Source: Gemmatimonadaceae bacterium (GTDB taxonomy: Bacteria > Gemmatimonadota > Gemmatimonadetes > Gemmatimonadales > Gemmatimonadaceae). Taken from it: DNA of 62,196 nt. The first letter of the stretch is position 1. Each line of letters starts with the position of its first letter. Made by a program: the position numbers and the translations under genes. The stretch spans positions 1-62,196 of the forward strand of contig JACMLX010000122.1 in the NCBI GenBank assembly GCA_014379355.1. Reading direction: 5' to 3'. The notes under the pieces were generated by a model that saw only the letters and a list, made by a program, of their open reading frames with translations, was not told the DNA's origin and ran no database searches. Shown here piece after piece: positions 20,148-28,465 of this stretch.

Positions 20148-20261
20148 GCCCGACGACGCGCACCCTCAGTCCGCTCCGTCCGCTCCCGTCCCCCACGGAG
20201 ATAACTTTCGGAATTCGCAGCTCAGGATGCTGCGCGCGAACCATGTCTGAGGGCTTTTCTC

Positions 20262-20762
20262 GTGGCTGATAGCAACTCGTTCGACGTCACCACCAGCGTC
20301 GACCTGCAGGAAGTGGACAACGCCGTCAATCAGGCGCAGAAGGAGGCCGCACAGCGCTATGATTTCAAGGGCGCGCTGGTCGAGATCAACTTCAAGCGCG
20401 CCGAATCGAAGGTGGAGCTGAAGACGGACAGCGACATGCGCATGGAAGCGCTGTTCGACATGCTCCAGTCGAAGCTCATCAAGCGCGGCGTGCCGGTGAA
20501 GAACCTCGACGTCGGCGATGTGAAACCGATGGGTGGCGACACGCTCATGCGCACGATCGGGTTGAAGATGAGCCTCGACAGCGACACGGCGAAGAAAGTC
20601 GCCGCCGCGATCAAGGCCGCGAAGTTCAAGAAGGTGCAGGCCGCCATCCAGGGTGAACAGGTGCGCGTCACGTCACCGTCACGCGATGACCTGCAGGACG
20701 CCATCGCCATGCTGCGGAAGGAAGACTTCGGCGTCGAGCTGCTGTTCGGCAACTTCCGATGA
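20262..20762 (+). CDS. yajQ: YajQ family nucleotide (cyclic di-GMP)-binding protein
   Basis: 166 residues from a GTG start with GAGGG 8 nt upstream. The sequence is typical of the family from the first residues (NSFDVTTSVDLQEVDNAVNQ) to the end (VELLFGNFR). Two ferredoxin-like halves are connected by the KSKLIKRG-type segment. YajQ proteins bind nucleotides; in Xanthomonas and Pseudomonas members bind cyclic di-GMP and act with a transcription factor. The stop overlaps the next ATG by 4 nt (ATGA at 20759-20762), so it is co-translated with the PLP enzyme. Confidence 0.95.
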   Translation: MADSNSFDVTTSVDLQEVDNAVNQAQKEAAQRYDFKGALVEINFKRAESKVELKTDSDMRMEALFDMLQSKLIKRGVPVKNLDVGDVKPMGGDTLMRTIGLKMSLDSDTAKKVAAAIKAAKFKKVQAAIQGEQVRVTSPSRDDLQDAIAMLRKEDFGVELLFGNFR

Positions 20763-21736
20763 CACTCGTCGAGTCGCGGCGCGTGACGGTTGGCGGCATC
20801 GCGCGCGCGGCGCAAGGCATCAGCGCGGTGTTCCTGAATACACCGATCGTGCAGCACGACGATCTCGATGCGTGGCTCGGTGCACGCGTGAGTGCCAAGG
20901 TGGAGTCGATCGGGCCGCTGCGATCGTTCAAGGGCCGTGGCGGTGACTGGTTCATGCGCGAACGTGTGGCGCGCGGACCGGTGTGTGCCGCGTCCGCCGG
21001 GAACTTCGGCCAGGCGCTCGCGTGGTCCGCACGTGCGGCCGGCGAGGAATGCACCATCTTCGCCTCCCTCAATGCCAGTCCGCTCAAGCTGGCGCGCATG
21101 CGCGCACTCGGCGCGACGGTCATCCAGGACGGCACCGATTTCGATGCGGCGAAGGATGCAGCGCGCGCGTTTGCGAAGTCGCGCGGCATCGAGTTCGTCG
21201 AGGACGGTCAGGCGCTCGCGATCACGGAAGGTGCCGGCACCATCGCCGTCGAACTGGGCAACGCCGTGCAGCTCGACACACTGCTCGTACCGCTCGGCAA
21301 TGGAGCGCTGCTGGCCGGCGTCGCAACGTGGATGAAGGCCGTGTCGCCCGCGACCCGAATCGTCGGCGTCGTGGCGGACGGCGCACCCAGCATGATGCGT
21401 GCGCTGACGGGGATCCAGGTGGACCTGACCGCGCCCGTCAGGACGATCGCTGATGGCATTGCGGTTCGCGTGCCGGTGAAGGACGCGGTCGACGATCTCC
21501 GCAGCCTGGCCGATGATCTCGTGGCCGTGGCCGATGATGCCATCGTGGCCGCGATACGAGGGCTCATCGCACATGCGGGCCTGATTGTCGAGCCAGCGGG
21601 CGCGGTCGGCATTGCGGCGCTGCTCAGCGCGCCGCATGGCACCTACGGTGAACGTATCGGGACGATTCTCTGTGGCGGCAACGTGACGACGGAGCAGCTG
21701 GGTGCGTGGGGAGTGCTGCGGCCGACGATCGGATAA
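20759..21736 (+). CDS. PLP-dependent threonine/serine dehydratase-like enzyme
   Basis: 325 residues of the fold-type II PLP family. The Schiff-base lysine is Lys58 in SFKGRG, the substrate loop is ASAGNFGQALAW, and the cofactor phosphate loop reads PLGNGALLAG where many dehydratases have GGGGL. It lacks the C-terminal ACT regulatory domain of biosynthetic IlvA, so it resembles catabolic threonine/serine dehydratases or a racemase. It would deaminate a hydroxy amino acid to the 2-oxo acid. The gene overlaps yajQ by 4 nt and converges on pstB with a 64-nt gap holding a hairpin. Confidence 0.82.
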   Translation: MTLVESRRVTVGGIARAAQGISAVFLNTPIVQHDDLDAWLGARVSAKVESIGPLRSFKGRGGDWFMRERVARGPVCAASAGNFGQALAWSARAAGEECTIFASLNASPLKLARMRALGATVIQDGTDFDAAKDAARAFAKSRGIEFVEDGQALAITEGAGTIAVELGNAVQLDTLLVPLGNGALLAGVATWMKAVSPATRIVGVVADGAPSMMRALTGIQVDLTAPVRTIADGIAVRVPVKDAVDDLRSLADDLVAVADDAIVAAIRGLIAHAGLIVEPAGAVGIAALLSAPHGTYGERIGTILCGGNVTTEQLGAWGVLRPTIG

Positions 21737-21759
21737 TGCCGCTGCTGACATCCCAAATT

Positions 21760-21792
21760 GCGTTCAGCGTCCACGCGCATCGCTGCGAACGC
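21760..21792. terminator. Possible bidirectional terminator hairpin
   Basis: GCGTTC pairs with GAACGC and AGCG with CGCT across an 11-nt loop with a 2-nt bulge, in the 64-nt gap between two convergent genes. A short AAATT stretch precedes it but there is no strong T-run. Confidence 0.4.
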
Positions 21793-21800
21793 AGGAGTGC

Positions 21801-22556
21801 TCAACCGAACGTCCCGGCGAGATAGTCACGCGTTCGTTCGTCGGATGCCGAGGCGAATATCCGTTCGGTGGCACCGATCTCGACCAGCTCGCCCAGCAGC
21901 ATGAATCCCGTGCGATGCGACGCGCGCATCGCCTGCGCCATGTTGTGCGTCACGATCACGATCGTGTAGCGCGCGACCAGCGTCTGCATCAGTGCCTCGA
22001 TCCCCGCAGTCGCGATCGGATCCAGCGCGCTGCATGGCTCGTCCATCAGCAGCACGTCCGGAGCGGTCGCGAGTGCACGGGCAATGCAAAGCCGCTGCTG
22101 CTGCTCACCCGACAGGCTCAAGGCTGGCTGGCCGAGACCCACGCCCTCGACGCCGAGCAGCCCGACCGCTTGCAGACTGTCGTTCACGATCGCACGCAGT
22201 GTCACCGGATTGCGCTCCCCGTGCAGTCGCGGTCCATACGCCACGTTGTCGAAGACGGACAGCGGGAACGGATTCGGTCGCTGGAACACCATGCCCACGC
22301 GTCGCCTGAGCGACTCCACATCCGTGCCGGGTGCGTAAATGTCGGCATCGTCGAGCATCACGGTGCCGGTGATCTTCACGCCGGCCACCAGGTCGTTCAT
22401 CCGATTCAGGCAGCGCAGCAGTGTCGACTTACCGCAACCCGATGGACCGATCAACGCCGTGATCTGCCGCGCAGGGAACGACACCGTGATCTGCTTGAGC
22501 CCCTGAAACGTGCCGTAGAACAGATCCAGCCCGCGCACCTGGATCTTGTCGGTCAC
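21801..22556 (-). CDS. pstB: Phosphate ABC transporter ATP-binding protein PstB (copy A)
   Basis: 251 residues. Walker A GPSGCGKST, Q-loop VFQRPNPFP with its Gln, Walker B LLMDEPCSALDP and the switch His in VIVTHNM are all consensus. The signature motif reads LSGEQ instead of LSGGQ. This ATPase energises high-affinity phosphate import through PstC-PstA. It is the last gene of the leftward order pstS-pstC-pstA-pstB-pstB and overlaps the upstream pstB by 4 nt. Its altered signature falls on the same composite ATP site as the losses in the second PstB (22553-23335). No phoU is present in the window. Confidence 0.93.
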   Translation of the reverse strand: MTDKIQVRGLDLFYGTFQGLKQITVSFPARQITALIGPSGCGKSTLLRCLNRMNDLVAGVKITGTVMLDDADIYAPGTDVESLRRRVGMVFQRPNPFPLSVFDNVAYGPRLHGERNPVTLRAIVNDSLQAVGLLGVEGVGLGQPALSLSGEQQQRLCIARALATAPDVLLMDEPCSALDPIATAGIEALMQTLVARYTIVIVTHNMAQAMRASHRTGFMLLGELVEIGATERIFASASDERTRDYLAGTFG

Positions 22557-23335
22557 CCGAAGCGCCCCGCGAGATAGTCACGCGTTCGTGAGTCGCGCGG
22601 TTCCGCGAACAGTCGACTGGTGGGTGCCGTTTCCACCAGTTCGCCCATCAGGATGAAGCTCGTGCGCGTCGCGATGCGCTCGGCTTGACGGATGTTGTTC
22701 GTGACCAGGAGCACGGTGACATCCGGCGTCAGCGCCACGAGCGTGTCCTCGATGCGGCGCGTCGTGATCGGGTCGAGCGCCGAGCACGGTTCGTCCAGCA
22801 GCAGGACCGATGGGTTCAATGCGAGCGCCCGCGCGATACAGAGGCGCTGCTGCTGTCCTCCCGAGAGTTGCGAGGCCATCAGGTCGAGCCGATCCGCCAC
22901 CTCGTCCCACAACTGTGCGGACCGGAGCGCGCGCTCCACCGTCGCCCTGAGTGCACCCTCGTCCCGCACGCCAGCCATGCGCGGCGCAAAGGCGACGTTC
23001 TCGAACACGGTGCGCGGCAGCGGTTGCGGCGTCGCGAACACGATGCCGACCTTGCGTCGTAGCGCCGCCAGCGCATCGCCGCGCAGCGCGAGCACATCGT
23101 TTCCATCGATCTCGATCCGGCCCGAGACAGTCGCATCATCGAGCTCGACGCTCAGCTTGTTGATCGACCGCAGGAGTGACGTCTTGCCGCTGCCGGCGGG
23201 TCCGATGACGCCGTGAATGGTTCCCGCGAACACCTGCAGCGTGACCGGCTGCAGCACGACCATGTCGCCGTAGCGAATGGACACGTCCCGGATGTCGATC
23301 ACGACGCGATCCGATATCGACGCGGCCACCGTCAT
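22553..23335 (-). CDS. pstB: Phosphate ABC transporter ATP-binding protein PstB paralogue (copy B, degenerate Q- and H-loops)
   Basis: 260 residues. Walker A GPAGSGKTS, signature LSGGQQQRLCIARA and Walker B LLLDEPCSALDP are intact. The Q-loop Gln is replaced (VFATPQPLP where PstB has VFQKPNPFP), and the switch His is Asn (LLVTNNIRQAE where PstB has VTHNM). It is clearly a PstB by its DEPCSALDP and C-terminal DYLAGRFG motifs. Its overlap with pstA (4 nt) and with the other pstB (4 nt) suggests that both ATPases are made together and may form a heterodimer. It could alternatively form a separate, weaker homodimer. Confidence 0.9.
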   Translation of the reverse strand: MTVAASISDRVVIDIRDVSIRYGDMVVLQPVTLQVFAGTIHGVIGPAGSGKTSLLRSINKLSVELDDATVSGRIEIDGNDVLALRGDALAALRRKVGIVFATPQPLPRTVFENVAFAPRMAGVRDEGALRATVERALRSAQLWDEVADRLDLMASQLSGGQQQRLCIARALALNPSVLLLDEPCSALDPITTRRIEDTLVALTPDVTVLLVTNNIRQAERIATRTSFILMGELVETAPTSRLFAEPRDSRTRDYLAGRFG

Positions 23336-24180
23336 CGATACTTGCGCGTGAGACGATTCATGATCGTGTACGCGCCGATGTTGATCAGCAGGATCGTCAC
23401 CACCAGCACGGACGCAGTGCCGTATGCCATGTCGTCGCTGATGCCTTCCATCGTCAGCGTGTAGAAGTGCACGCTCATGGTGCGCGCCGAGTCGAACGGC
23501 GAGAACGGCATCTTGAGCGCGACGCCGGCGGTGAAGATCACCGCCGCAGTCTCACTCACGGCCCGACCGATGCCCAGGACGACACCCGTCATGACTCCGG
23601 GAGCGGCGGCGGGCAGCACGACGCTCCGGATCGATTGCCACTTCGAGGCGCCAAGCGATTGCGCCACATCACGGTAGTGCCGCGGTACGGCGCGGAGCGC
23701 CTCCTCGCTCGTGCGGATCACCGTCGGCAGAATCATGAGGCCGAGCGTCAGGCCGCCGGAGAGAATCGACCAACCCATGCCGAGCGCGGTGACGAAGAAC
23801 GCGAAGCCGAACAGGCCGAAGATGATGCTGGGAATACCGGCCAGCGCATCCGTCCCGCTGCGGATCACACGGGTCAGTCGGCTCTCCTTCGTATACTCGG
23901 CCAGATAGATCGCCGCCGCGACACCGAGCGGCGCCGCGACGAGGACGGCGGCTGCGGAGACGTAGATCGTGGACACGACGGTCGGCAGGATTCCGCCAAG
24001 CGCGCCAGAGTGACGCGGGCTCGAGAACAGGAATTCCCATGAGAGAGTGCTCGCGCCACGCCGCAGCACGAAACCGATGATGAACAGCAACAGGCCGACC
24101 GTTGCGGCCGTCGCCGCCCACATCAGCGTCATCGCCACGCGTTGCGCACTGCGTGGTGCGAGCAGGCGCGGCATGGTCAT
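23332..24180 (-). CDS. pstA: Phosphate ABC transporter permease PstA
   Basis: 282 residues from the ATG at 24180, which overlaps the pstC stop as ATGA; the same frame is open much further upstream but that part is a shadow of pstC. About six membrane helices and the cytoplasmic EAA loop (SEEALRAVPRHYRDVAQSLG...) that docks on the ATPase are visible. PstA and PstC form the inner-membrane channel for phosphate. The stop overlaps the start of the degenerate pstB copy by 4 nt. Confidence 0.94.
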   Translation of the reverse strand: MTMPRLLAPRSAQRVAMTLMWAATAATVGLLLFIIGFVLRRGASTLSWEFLFSSPRHSGALGGILPTVVSTIYVSAAAVLVAAPLGVAAAIYLAEYTKESRLTRVIRSGTDALAGIPSIIFGLFGFAFFVTALGMGWSILSGGLTLGLMILPTVIRTSEEALRAVPRHYRDVAQSLGASKWQSIRSVVLPAAAPGVMTGVVLGIGRAVSETAAVIFTAGVALKMPFSPFDSARTMSVHFYTLTMEGISDDMAYGTASVLVVTILLINIGAYTIMNRLTRKYR

Positions 24181-25082
24181 GCGAAACTCGCGCGTTTGCC
24201 GGACCTGACGCGCCCCGCGATGGCATTGAGCGACAGGCTGACAATGAAGAGCACGATGCCGGTTGCAAACAGCGCCCGCGCATGCGCGCCCGTCGCATAG
24301 CTCATCTCGAGCGCGATGTTGGCGGTGAGCGTGCGCACCGGCGCCAGCAGCGAGCCGGGAAACTGTACGGCATTGCCTGCCACCATGATGACCGCCATCG
24401 TCTCGCCGACGGCGCGTCCCATCCCCAGAATCACCGCCGCCACGATGCCGCTGCGCGCGGCCGGCAGCACCACGCCGGTGATCGTCTGCCACTGTGTGGC
24501 ACCGAGCGCCCGTGACCCGTCGCGATAACTCTTCGGCACGGCTTCGAGCGCGTCGATGCTGATGCCGATGATGGTCGGCAGCACCATGATGCCGAGGATG
24601 ATCGACGCGGCGAGGGCGGAATATCCGGGCCCGCCAAGTGTGCCACGCTCACGAATGAACGGCACGAGGATCTCCATGCCGATGAAGCCGTACACGACCG
24701 ACGGAATACCGGCGAGCAATTCGATCATGGGCTTCAGCACGAGGCGCGCCTTCATCGGCGCCAGTTCCGCCAGCGTGATGGCGCCCGCGAGGCCCAGCGG
24801 GAGGCCGATCAACAGCGCGCCAGCGGTCACCACGGCCGTGCCGGCGATCATCGGAAGCAGGCCGAAATGCCCGCGGGTCGGAGCCCACCTGACGTCGCCA
24901 AGAAACGCCATCGGCCCGCGATCGAACACGACCGGCATGCCTTCGCGCAGTATGAACAGCGTGATCAGCGCCAGCGTCGTCACCGCCGACCATGCGGCCA
25001 GCTGCAGGCAACGCTCGATGACGGCATCGCTCAGGTGTGCCGTTGCCATCCACGTTCGCGTCCGTGCGATCATCATCATCAT
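24177..25082 (-). CDS. pstC: Phosphate ABC transporter permease PstC
   Basis: 301 residues from the ATG at 25082, which overlaps the pstS stop as ATGA; three further ATG codons follow immediately, so the first residues could differ by up to three. The frame continues upstream over pstS without homology. Membrane helices start at ~28, and the EAA-type loop ALEAVPKSYRDGSRALGATQ is present. It partners PstA in the phosphate channel. The extended N-terminus (TRTWMATAHLSDAVIERCLQ) before the first helix is typical of PstC. Confidence 0.94.
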   Translation of the reverse strand: MMMMIARTRTWMATAHLSDAVIERCLQLAAWSAVTTLALITLFILREGMPVVFDRGPMAFLGDVRWAPTRGHFGLLPMIAGTAVVTAGALLIGLPLGLAGAITLAELAPMKARLVLKPMIELLAGIPSVVYGFIGMEILVPFIRERGTLGGPGYSALAASIILGIMVLPTIIGISIDALEAVPKSYRDGSRALGATQWQTITGVVLPAARSGIVAAVILGMGRAVGETMAVIMVAGNAVQFPGSLLAPVRTLTANIALEMSYATGAHARALFATGIVLFIVSLSLNAIAGRVRSGKRASFA

Positions 25083-25897
25083 TGGATCGTCACCGGTGCC
25101 AGGCCTTCCGCGCGCGCGATACGCTGTCCGGCGTCGGACAGGACGTATGCGATGAACTGCTGTGCTGCACCCTGTGGCGCACCGCGGGTGAGGAACACGA
25201 ACGGGCGTTGCAGTCGATATGCGCCGCTGGCGATCGAGGGCTCGGTCGGCGTGACGCCGTCGATCGCGAGCGCGTGCACCTGCGGGTTGAGCTGACTGAA
25301 GGTCACGTAGCCGATCGCGTTCGGATCCTGCGACACCATCTTGCGCAGTCCGCCGGAATACGCCGTGACCAGCGCCGACGCGGTGATTTCGTGCGAGGCA
25401 CCCATCACGAATTGCTCGAACGCGTCGCGGGTGCCGGAGCCATCTTCGCGCGTGATCACGGTGATCGCTGCGTCGGGACCGCCGAGCTGGCGCCAGTTGC
25501 GGATGGTCCCGCCATAGATGGCGCGCAGCTGCGCGTATGTGAGCGCACGCACCGGGTTCGAGGCGTGGACGATGACAGCGATCCCGTCGCGGGCAACGAC
25601 CGTCTCTACGAGTCCCGCTGTCTCGGCCGGTTGCAATGCGCGCGACGACATGCCGATGTCGGCGGTGCCATCGTGTGCCGCCTTGATGCCAGCCGTCGAT
25701 CCACCCGACTGCACGATGATGCGGCCGCCGGCATACTCTTCCGCCCATCGCTCCGCAAAGGGCTGGATCGAGGTGGAGCCTGCGAGCGTAATGACGGCGC
25801 CCGCCGGGACGTGTGCGTCCGCCGCCCTGGTGCAGCCAGTGACGGCGAGACATAGCGCGACGCGCGCCATGACGAGAAGTGACGAGTGTATGTGCAT
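25079..25897 (-). CDS. pstS: Phosphate-binding lipoprotein PstS
   Basis: 272 residues from the ATG at 25897. A start at 25936 would place two palindromic operator-like sites inside the coding region, so I prefer the later start. The N-terminus is a lipoprotein signal ending in the lipobox AVTGC, so it should be lipid-anchored on the periplasmic side. The phosphate-binding motifs GSTSIQPFAE, QSGGSTAGI and TREDGSGTRDAF are present. It delivers phosphate to PstC-PstA and heads the five-gene leftward pst operon. Confidence 0.93.
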   Translation of the reverse strand: MHIHSSLLVMARVALCLAVTGCTRAADAHVPAGAVITLAGSTSIQPFAERWAEEYAGGRIIVQSGGSTAGIKAAHDGTADIGMSSRALQPAETAGLVETVVARDGIAVIVHASNPVRALTYAQLRAIYGGTIRNWRQLGGPDAAITVITREDGSGTRDAFEQFVMGASHEITASALVTAYSGGLRKMVSQDPNAIGYVTFSQLNPQVHALAIDGVTPTEPSIASGAYRLQRPFVFLTRGAPQGAAQQFIAYVLSDAGQRIARAEGLAPVTIQ

Positions 25898-25917
25898 CCG
25901 ATGGGCGACTGAGTTCG

Positions 25918-25932
25918 TCCGTACCGTACGGA
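25918..25932. promoter_or_regulatory. Palindrome upstream of pstS (proximal)
   Basis: TCCGTAC-C-GTACGGA, two perfect 7-bp arms around one base, 21 bp upstream of the preferred pstS start. It lies 5 bp from a second palindrome (25938-25955). Together they look like paired operator sites rather than a terminator. Neither resembles the direct-repeat Pho box of E. coli PhoB. Confidence 0.45.
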
Positions 25933-25937
25933 TCATG

Positions 25938-25955
25938 CGTCACAGTTCTGTGACG
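25938..25955. promoter_or_regulatory. Palindrome upstream of pstS (distal)
   Basis: CGTCACAG-TT-CTGTGACG, 8-bp perfect arms with a 2-bp centre, in the 107-nt gap between the MarR-GNAT stop and pstS. The 2-nt centre is too small for a stable hairpin loop, which favours a dimeric protein site. Confidence 0.5.
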
Positions 25956-26004
25956 GCAGGCGCGGGCGTACGTCGGCGCCGGGGACCGGGCACCGGGCGC
26001 GAGG

Positions 26005-26952
26005 CTAGTCCGCGTCTCGCAGCACCAGCCGCCAGGTCTGCATCTGCACACTGCGGCCGAATCGCGTGTCGGGCACCTCACCCGCATGCCGAAAACCCGC
26101 CGCATGCAACAGAAGCCGCGCGGTCTTCATCACGTCGAAGAGTTCGAGCTCCATCGTGTGATACCCTGCACGCGTCGCGAAGTCGACCGCTTCGGCGATC
26201 AACCGGCGCCCGATGCCGATCCCGCGCGCGCGAGATTCGACGTGCAGCAGCGTCAGCTCTGCCGTCGTTTCACCGACGCGCCGAACGACCACACTGCCGA
26301 CCGGCGCACCCTCGCGCTCCGCGATCCATGCGCAGTCGTCCTCCGCATTGAAACGTTCGAGCAAATGAGCAGCCACGCCGAGCATGACGGTCTCGTATGC
26401 GCCGGCCAGTTCGAATTCCTCGGCGGCCGATGCGATCAGCCGCTGTGTCACGACACTCAGGTCACCGACACGATGCGGGCGCAGCAGCCACGGTGCGGCA
26501 TCACGCGCCGGCACGTCGGCACCGAACGCACTTTCGATGCGCTCCATGGCGTCGAGCAGCGGCGCATGAATGTGCGGCGGTAGCGTGCGCACCAGCGACG
26601 CGTAGCGCGTGGTCGCGATCTGCTCGAGCGTGCGCACTTCGGCACGACCATCGGCCGTCAGCGACAGCGGCTGCTGCCGACTGTCGCTCGAGTCGGACGA
26701 CTTCGACACGACGCCCGTGGTCTCGAGACGACGGATCACGCGGCTGAGATAGCCGGCATCCAGTCCGAGGCTGCGGCTGAGCGCGGTCACCGTCCGATGG
26801 TCGTAGACCGCCAGTTCGCTGAGTACGCGCACCTCGGTGGCGGAGTACGAACTGCCGGCCGGACCTGCTTCGAGCGGCCCCAGACGCTGCGAGAAGAAAC
26901 GCGTGAAGCGGCGCAGTGCGGCAATCTTCTCGTCGAGGCCCAGCTGGCTCAT
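26005..26952 (-). CDS. MarR-family regulator fused to GNAT acetyltransferase
   Basis: 315 residues. Residues ~1-145 form a MarR winged helix with DNA-recognition segment LSRSLGLDAGYLSRVIRRLE and wing residues SSDSRQQP. Residues ~160-310 form a GNAT domain with the acetyl-CoA loop RARGIGIGRRLI and the strand YHTMELELFD. Such fusions are known as a family; the bound ligand or acetyl acceptor is unknown. The upstream gap holds two TGCC/GGCA palindromes 21 bp apart (26978-27009), plausible autoregulatory operators that could also affect rimO on the other side. Confidence 0.9.
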   Translation of the reverse strand: MSQLGLDEKIAALRRFTRFFSQRLGPLEAGPAGSSYSATEVRVLSELAVYDHRTVTALSRSLGLDAGYLSRVIRRLETTGVVSKSSDSSDSRQQPLSLTADGRAEVRTLEQIATTRYASLVRTLPPHIHAPLLDAMERIESAFGADVPARDAAPWLLRPHRVGDLSVVTQRLIASAAEEFELAGAYETVMLGVAAHLLERFNAEDDCAWIAEREGAPVGSVVVRRVGETTAELTLLHVESRARGIGIGRRLIAEAVDFATRAGYHTMELELFDVMKTARLLLHAAGFRHAGEVPDTRFGRSVQMQTWRLVLRDAD

Positions 26953-26977
26953 GTATATCCGGAAAATGGCAGGTTGT

Positions 26978-26988
26978 TGCCTCAGGCA
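26978..26988. promoter_or_regulatory. Candidate MarR operator 1
   Basis: TGCCTCAGGCA, a palindrome 26 bp upstream of the MarR-GNAT start. Together with flanking bases (...CAGGCACGTGA) it forms a direct repeat with site 2. The 21-bp centre-to-centre spacing equals two helical turns. Confidence 0.5.
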
Positions 26989-26998
26989 CGTGAATCTA

Positions 26999-27009
26999 TG
27001 CCCAAGGCA
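26999..27009. promoter_or_regulatory. Candidate MarR operator 2
   Basis: TGCCCAAGGCA, followed by AGTGA, repeating the layout of site 1 21 bp away. It lies between the divergent MarR-GNAT and rimO genes. Confidence 0.5.
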
Positions 27010-27067
27010 AGTGATTGGCTATGTGCTCCCGCCCGCTACTGGCCCTCGCCGGGCCCGGTAAGTTGCC

Positions 27068-28465
27068 ATGATGAAAATCGGCTTCATCACGCTGGGCTGT
27101 GACAAGAACACCGTGGACACGGAGCGGTACCTGGCGCAGCTGGCCGCCTACGGGGGCGAGCACACCGACGACCTCGCGCAGGCTGAAGTGATCGTCGTCA
27201 ATACCTGCGGGTTCATCGACGCCGCCAAGAAGGAGTCGATCGACGCCATTCTCGAGGCGTCGCGCCACAAGGTGGACGGCGTCTGCCAGGCCGTCGTGGC
27301 ACTCGGCTGCATGGTGCAGCGCCACAAGGACGAGCTGGCCGACGCCATCCCGGAAGTCGATCTGTTTCTTGGCACCACCGACGTCGATCGCCTCATTCCT
27401 GAATTGCAGCAGCGCGGACTGGTCGACGCCGCGCCGATGATGCATCCGGGCGAGCGTGTCTTCGGCGGCGACGCGCCGCACGTGCGCTACCTGAAGGTGA
27501 GCGAGGGGTGCGATCACGGGTGTGCCTTCTGTGCCATTCCGCTGATGCGCGGCAGGCATCGCAGCTTCGCGCTGGCCGATGTCATTCGGGAGGCGCAGCT
27601 GCTCGAGCTGCAGGGCGCGCGTGAAGTCAGCCTCGTCGCGCAGGATCTGGCACACTACGGGCGCGATCGTCGCGATGGGACGGCGCTACCGGAATTGCTC
27701 GAGGCACTGCTGCGCGAAACGGGCATTCCGTGGTTCCGCAATCTCTATCTCTACAACGCGGGCATCACGCCGCGTTTTCTCGACGTGGTCGCGAACAACC
27801 CGCGCATCCTTCCGTACCTCGACATGCCGGTGCAGCATGGCAGCGATGCCGTGCTCACGCGCATGCGTCGGCCGGAACGTCGCAGGACCATCGTGGAACG
27901 CGTCGCGCGCTTCCGTGACGCCGTGCCCGACCTGACGATTCGCACCACGTGCATCGTCGGCTTTCCGGGCGAGACGGATGACGACTTCGAGATCCTGCTC
28001 GATTTTCTTGGCGAGATGCAGTTCGATCGGGTCGGCGCATTCACGTACAGCGCGCAGGAGGGCACGTCGGCTGCCGCGATGGTGGACGATGTGCCCGATG
28101 AAGTGAAGCATGAACGTCTCGACATGCTGCAGCGCCTGCAGTCGGCGATCACCGCCGAGCGCTACGAGCGACACATCGGGCGCACGGTGCAGCTGCTGAT
28201 CGATCGCGCCGGCGGCGAGGATGAACTGGCGGTGGCGCGGGCGCCGTGGCAGGCCGACGACATCGATGGCGTCACGCATCTGGATACCGATGCGCCGATC
28301 GGGTCGCTGGTCGACGCACGGATCACCGACGTAGTGGATGACTACGATTTCGAGGCCACGGCGACGGGAATCGTGCTGCTGCCGCCCGCGCGCTCGCCGC
28401 GCGCGCAGGCGTCACGCACATTGCCGCTGATGGCTTCTTCCTCGATCGGGAGTTTTGGACGATGA
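27068..28465 (+). CDS. rimO: Ribosomal protein uS12 methylthiotransferase RimO
   Basis: 465 residues from ATG 27068 (ATG 27071 is equally possible). The N-terminal cluster-binding domain has Cys11, Cys47 and Cys81. The radical-SAM domain has Cys148-x3-Cys152-x2-Cys155 (CDHGCAFC), and a C-terminal TRAM domain follows. The substrate-type motif around SEGCDHGC and FPGETDDDF distinguishes it from MiaB. RimO adds a methylthio group to an Asp of ribosomal protein uS12 using two 4Fe-4S clusters. About 25 low-complexity residues extend past the TRAM domain. The stop overlaps hemL by 4 nt. Confidence 0.95.
   Translation: MMKIGFITLGCDKNTVDTERYLAQLAAYGGEHTDDLAQAEVIVVNTCGFIDAAKKESIDAILEASRHKVDGVCQAVVALGCMVQRHKDELADAIPEVDLFLGTTDVDRLIPELQQRGLVDAAPMMHPGERVFGGDAPHVRYLKVSEGCDHGCAFCAIPLMRGRHRSFALADVIREAQLLELQGAREVSLVAQDLAHYGRDRRDGTALPELLEALLRETGIPWFRNLYLYNAGITPRFLDVVANNPRILPYLDMPVQHGSDAVLTRMRRPERRRTIVERVARFRDAVPDLTIRTTCIVGFPGETDDDFEILLDFLGEMQFDRVGAFTYSAQEGTSAAAMVDDVPDEVKHERLDMLQRLQSAITAERYERHIGRTVQLLIDRAGGEDELAVARAPWQADDIDGVTHLDTDAPIGSLVDARITDVVDDYDFEATATGIVLLPPARSPRAQASRTLPLMASSSIGSFGR

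Noticed and set aside
21801-23335. Second pstB as a pseudogene
   Set aside because: It is full length with intact Walker A, Walker B and signature and 4-nt overlaps on both sides.
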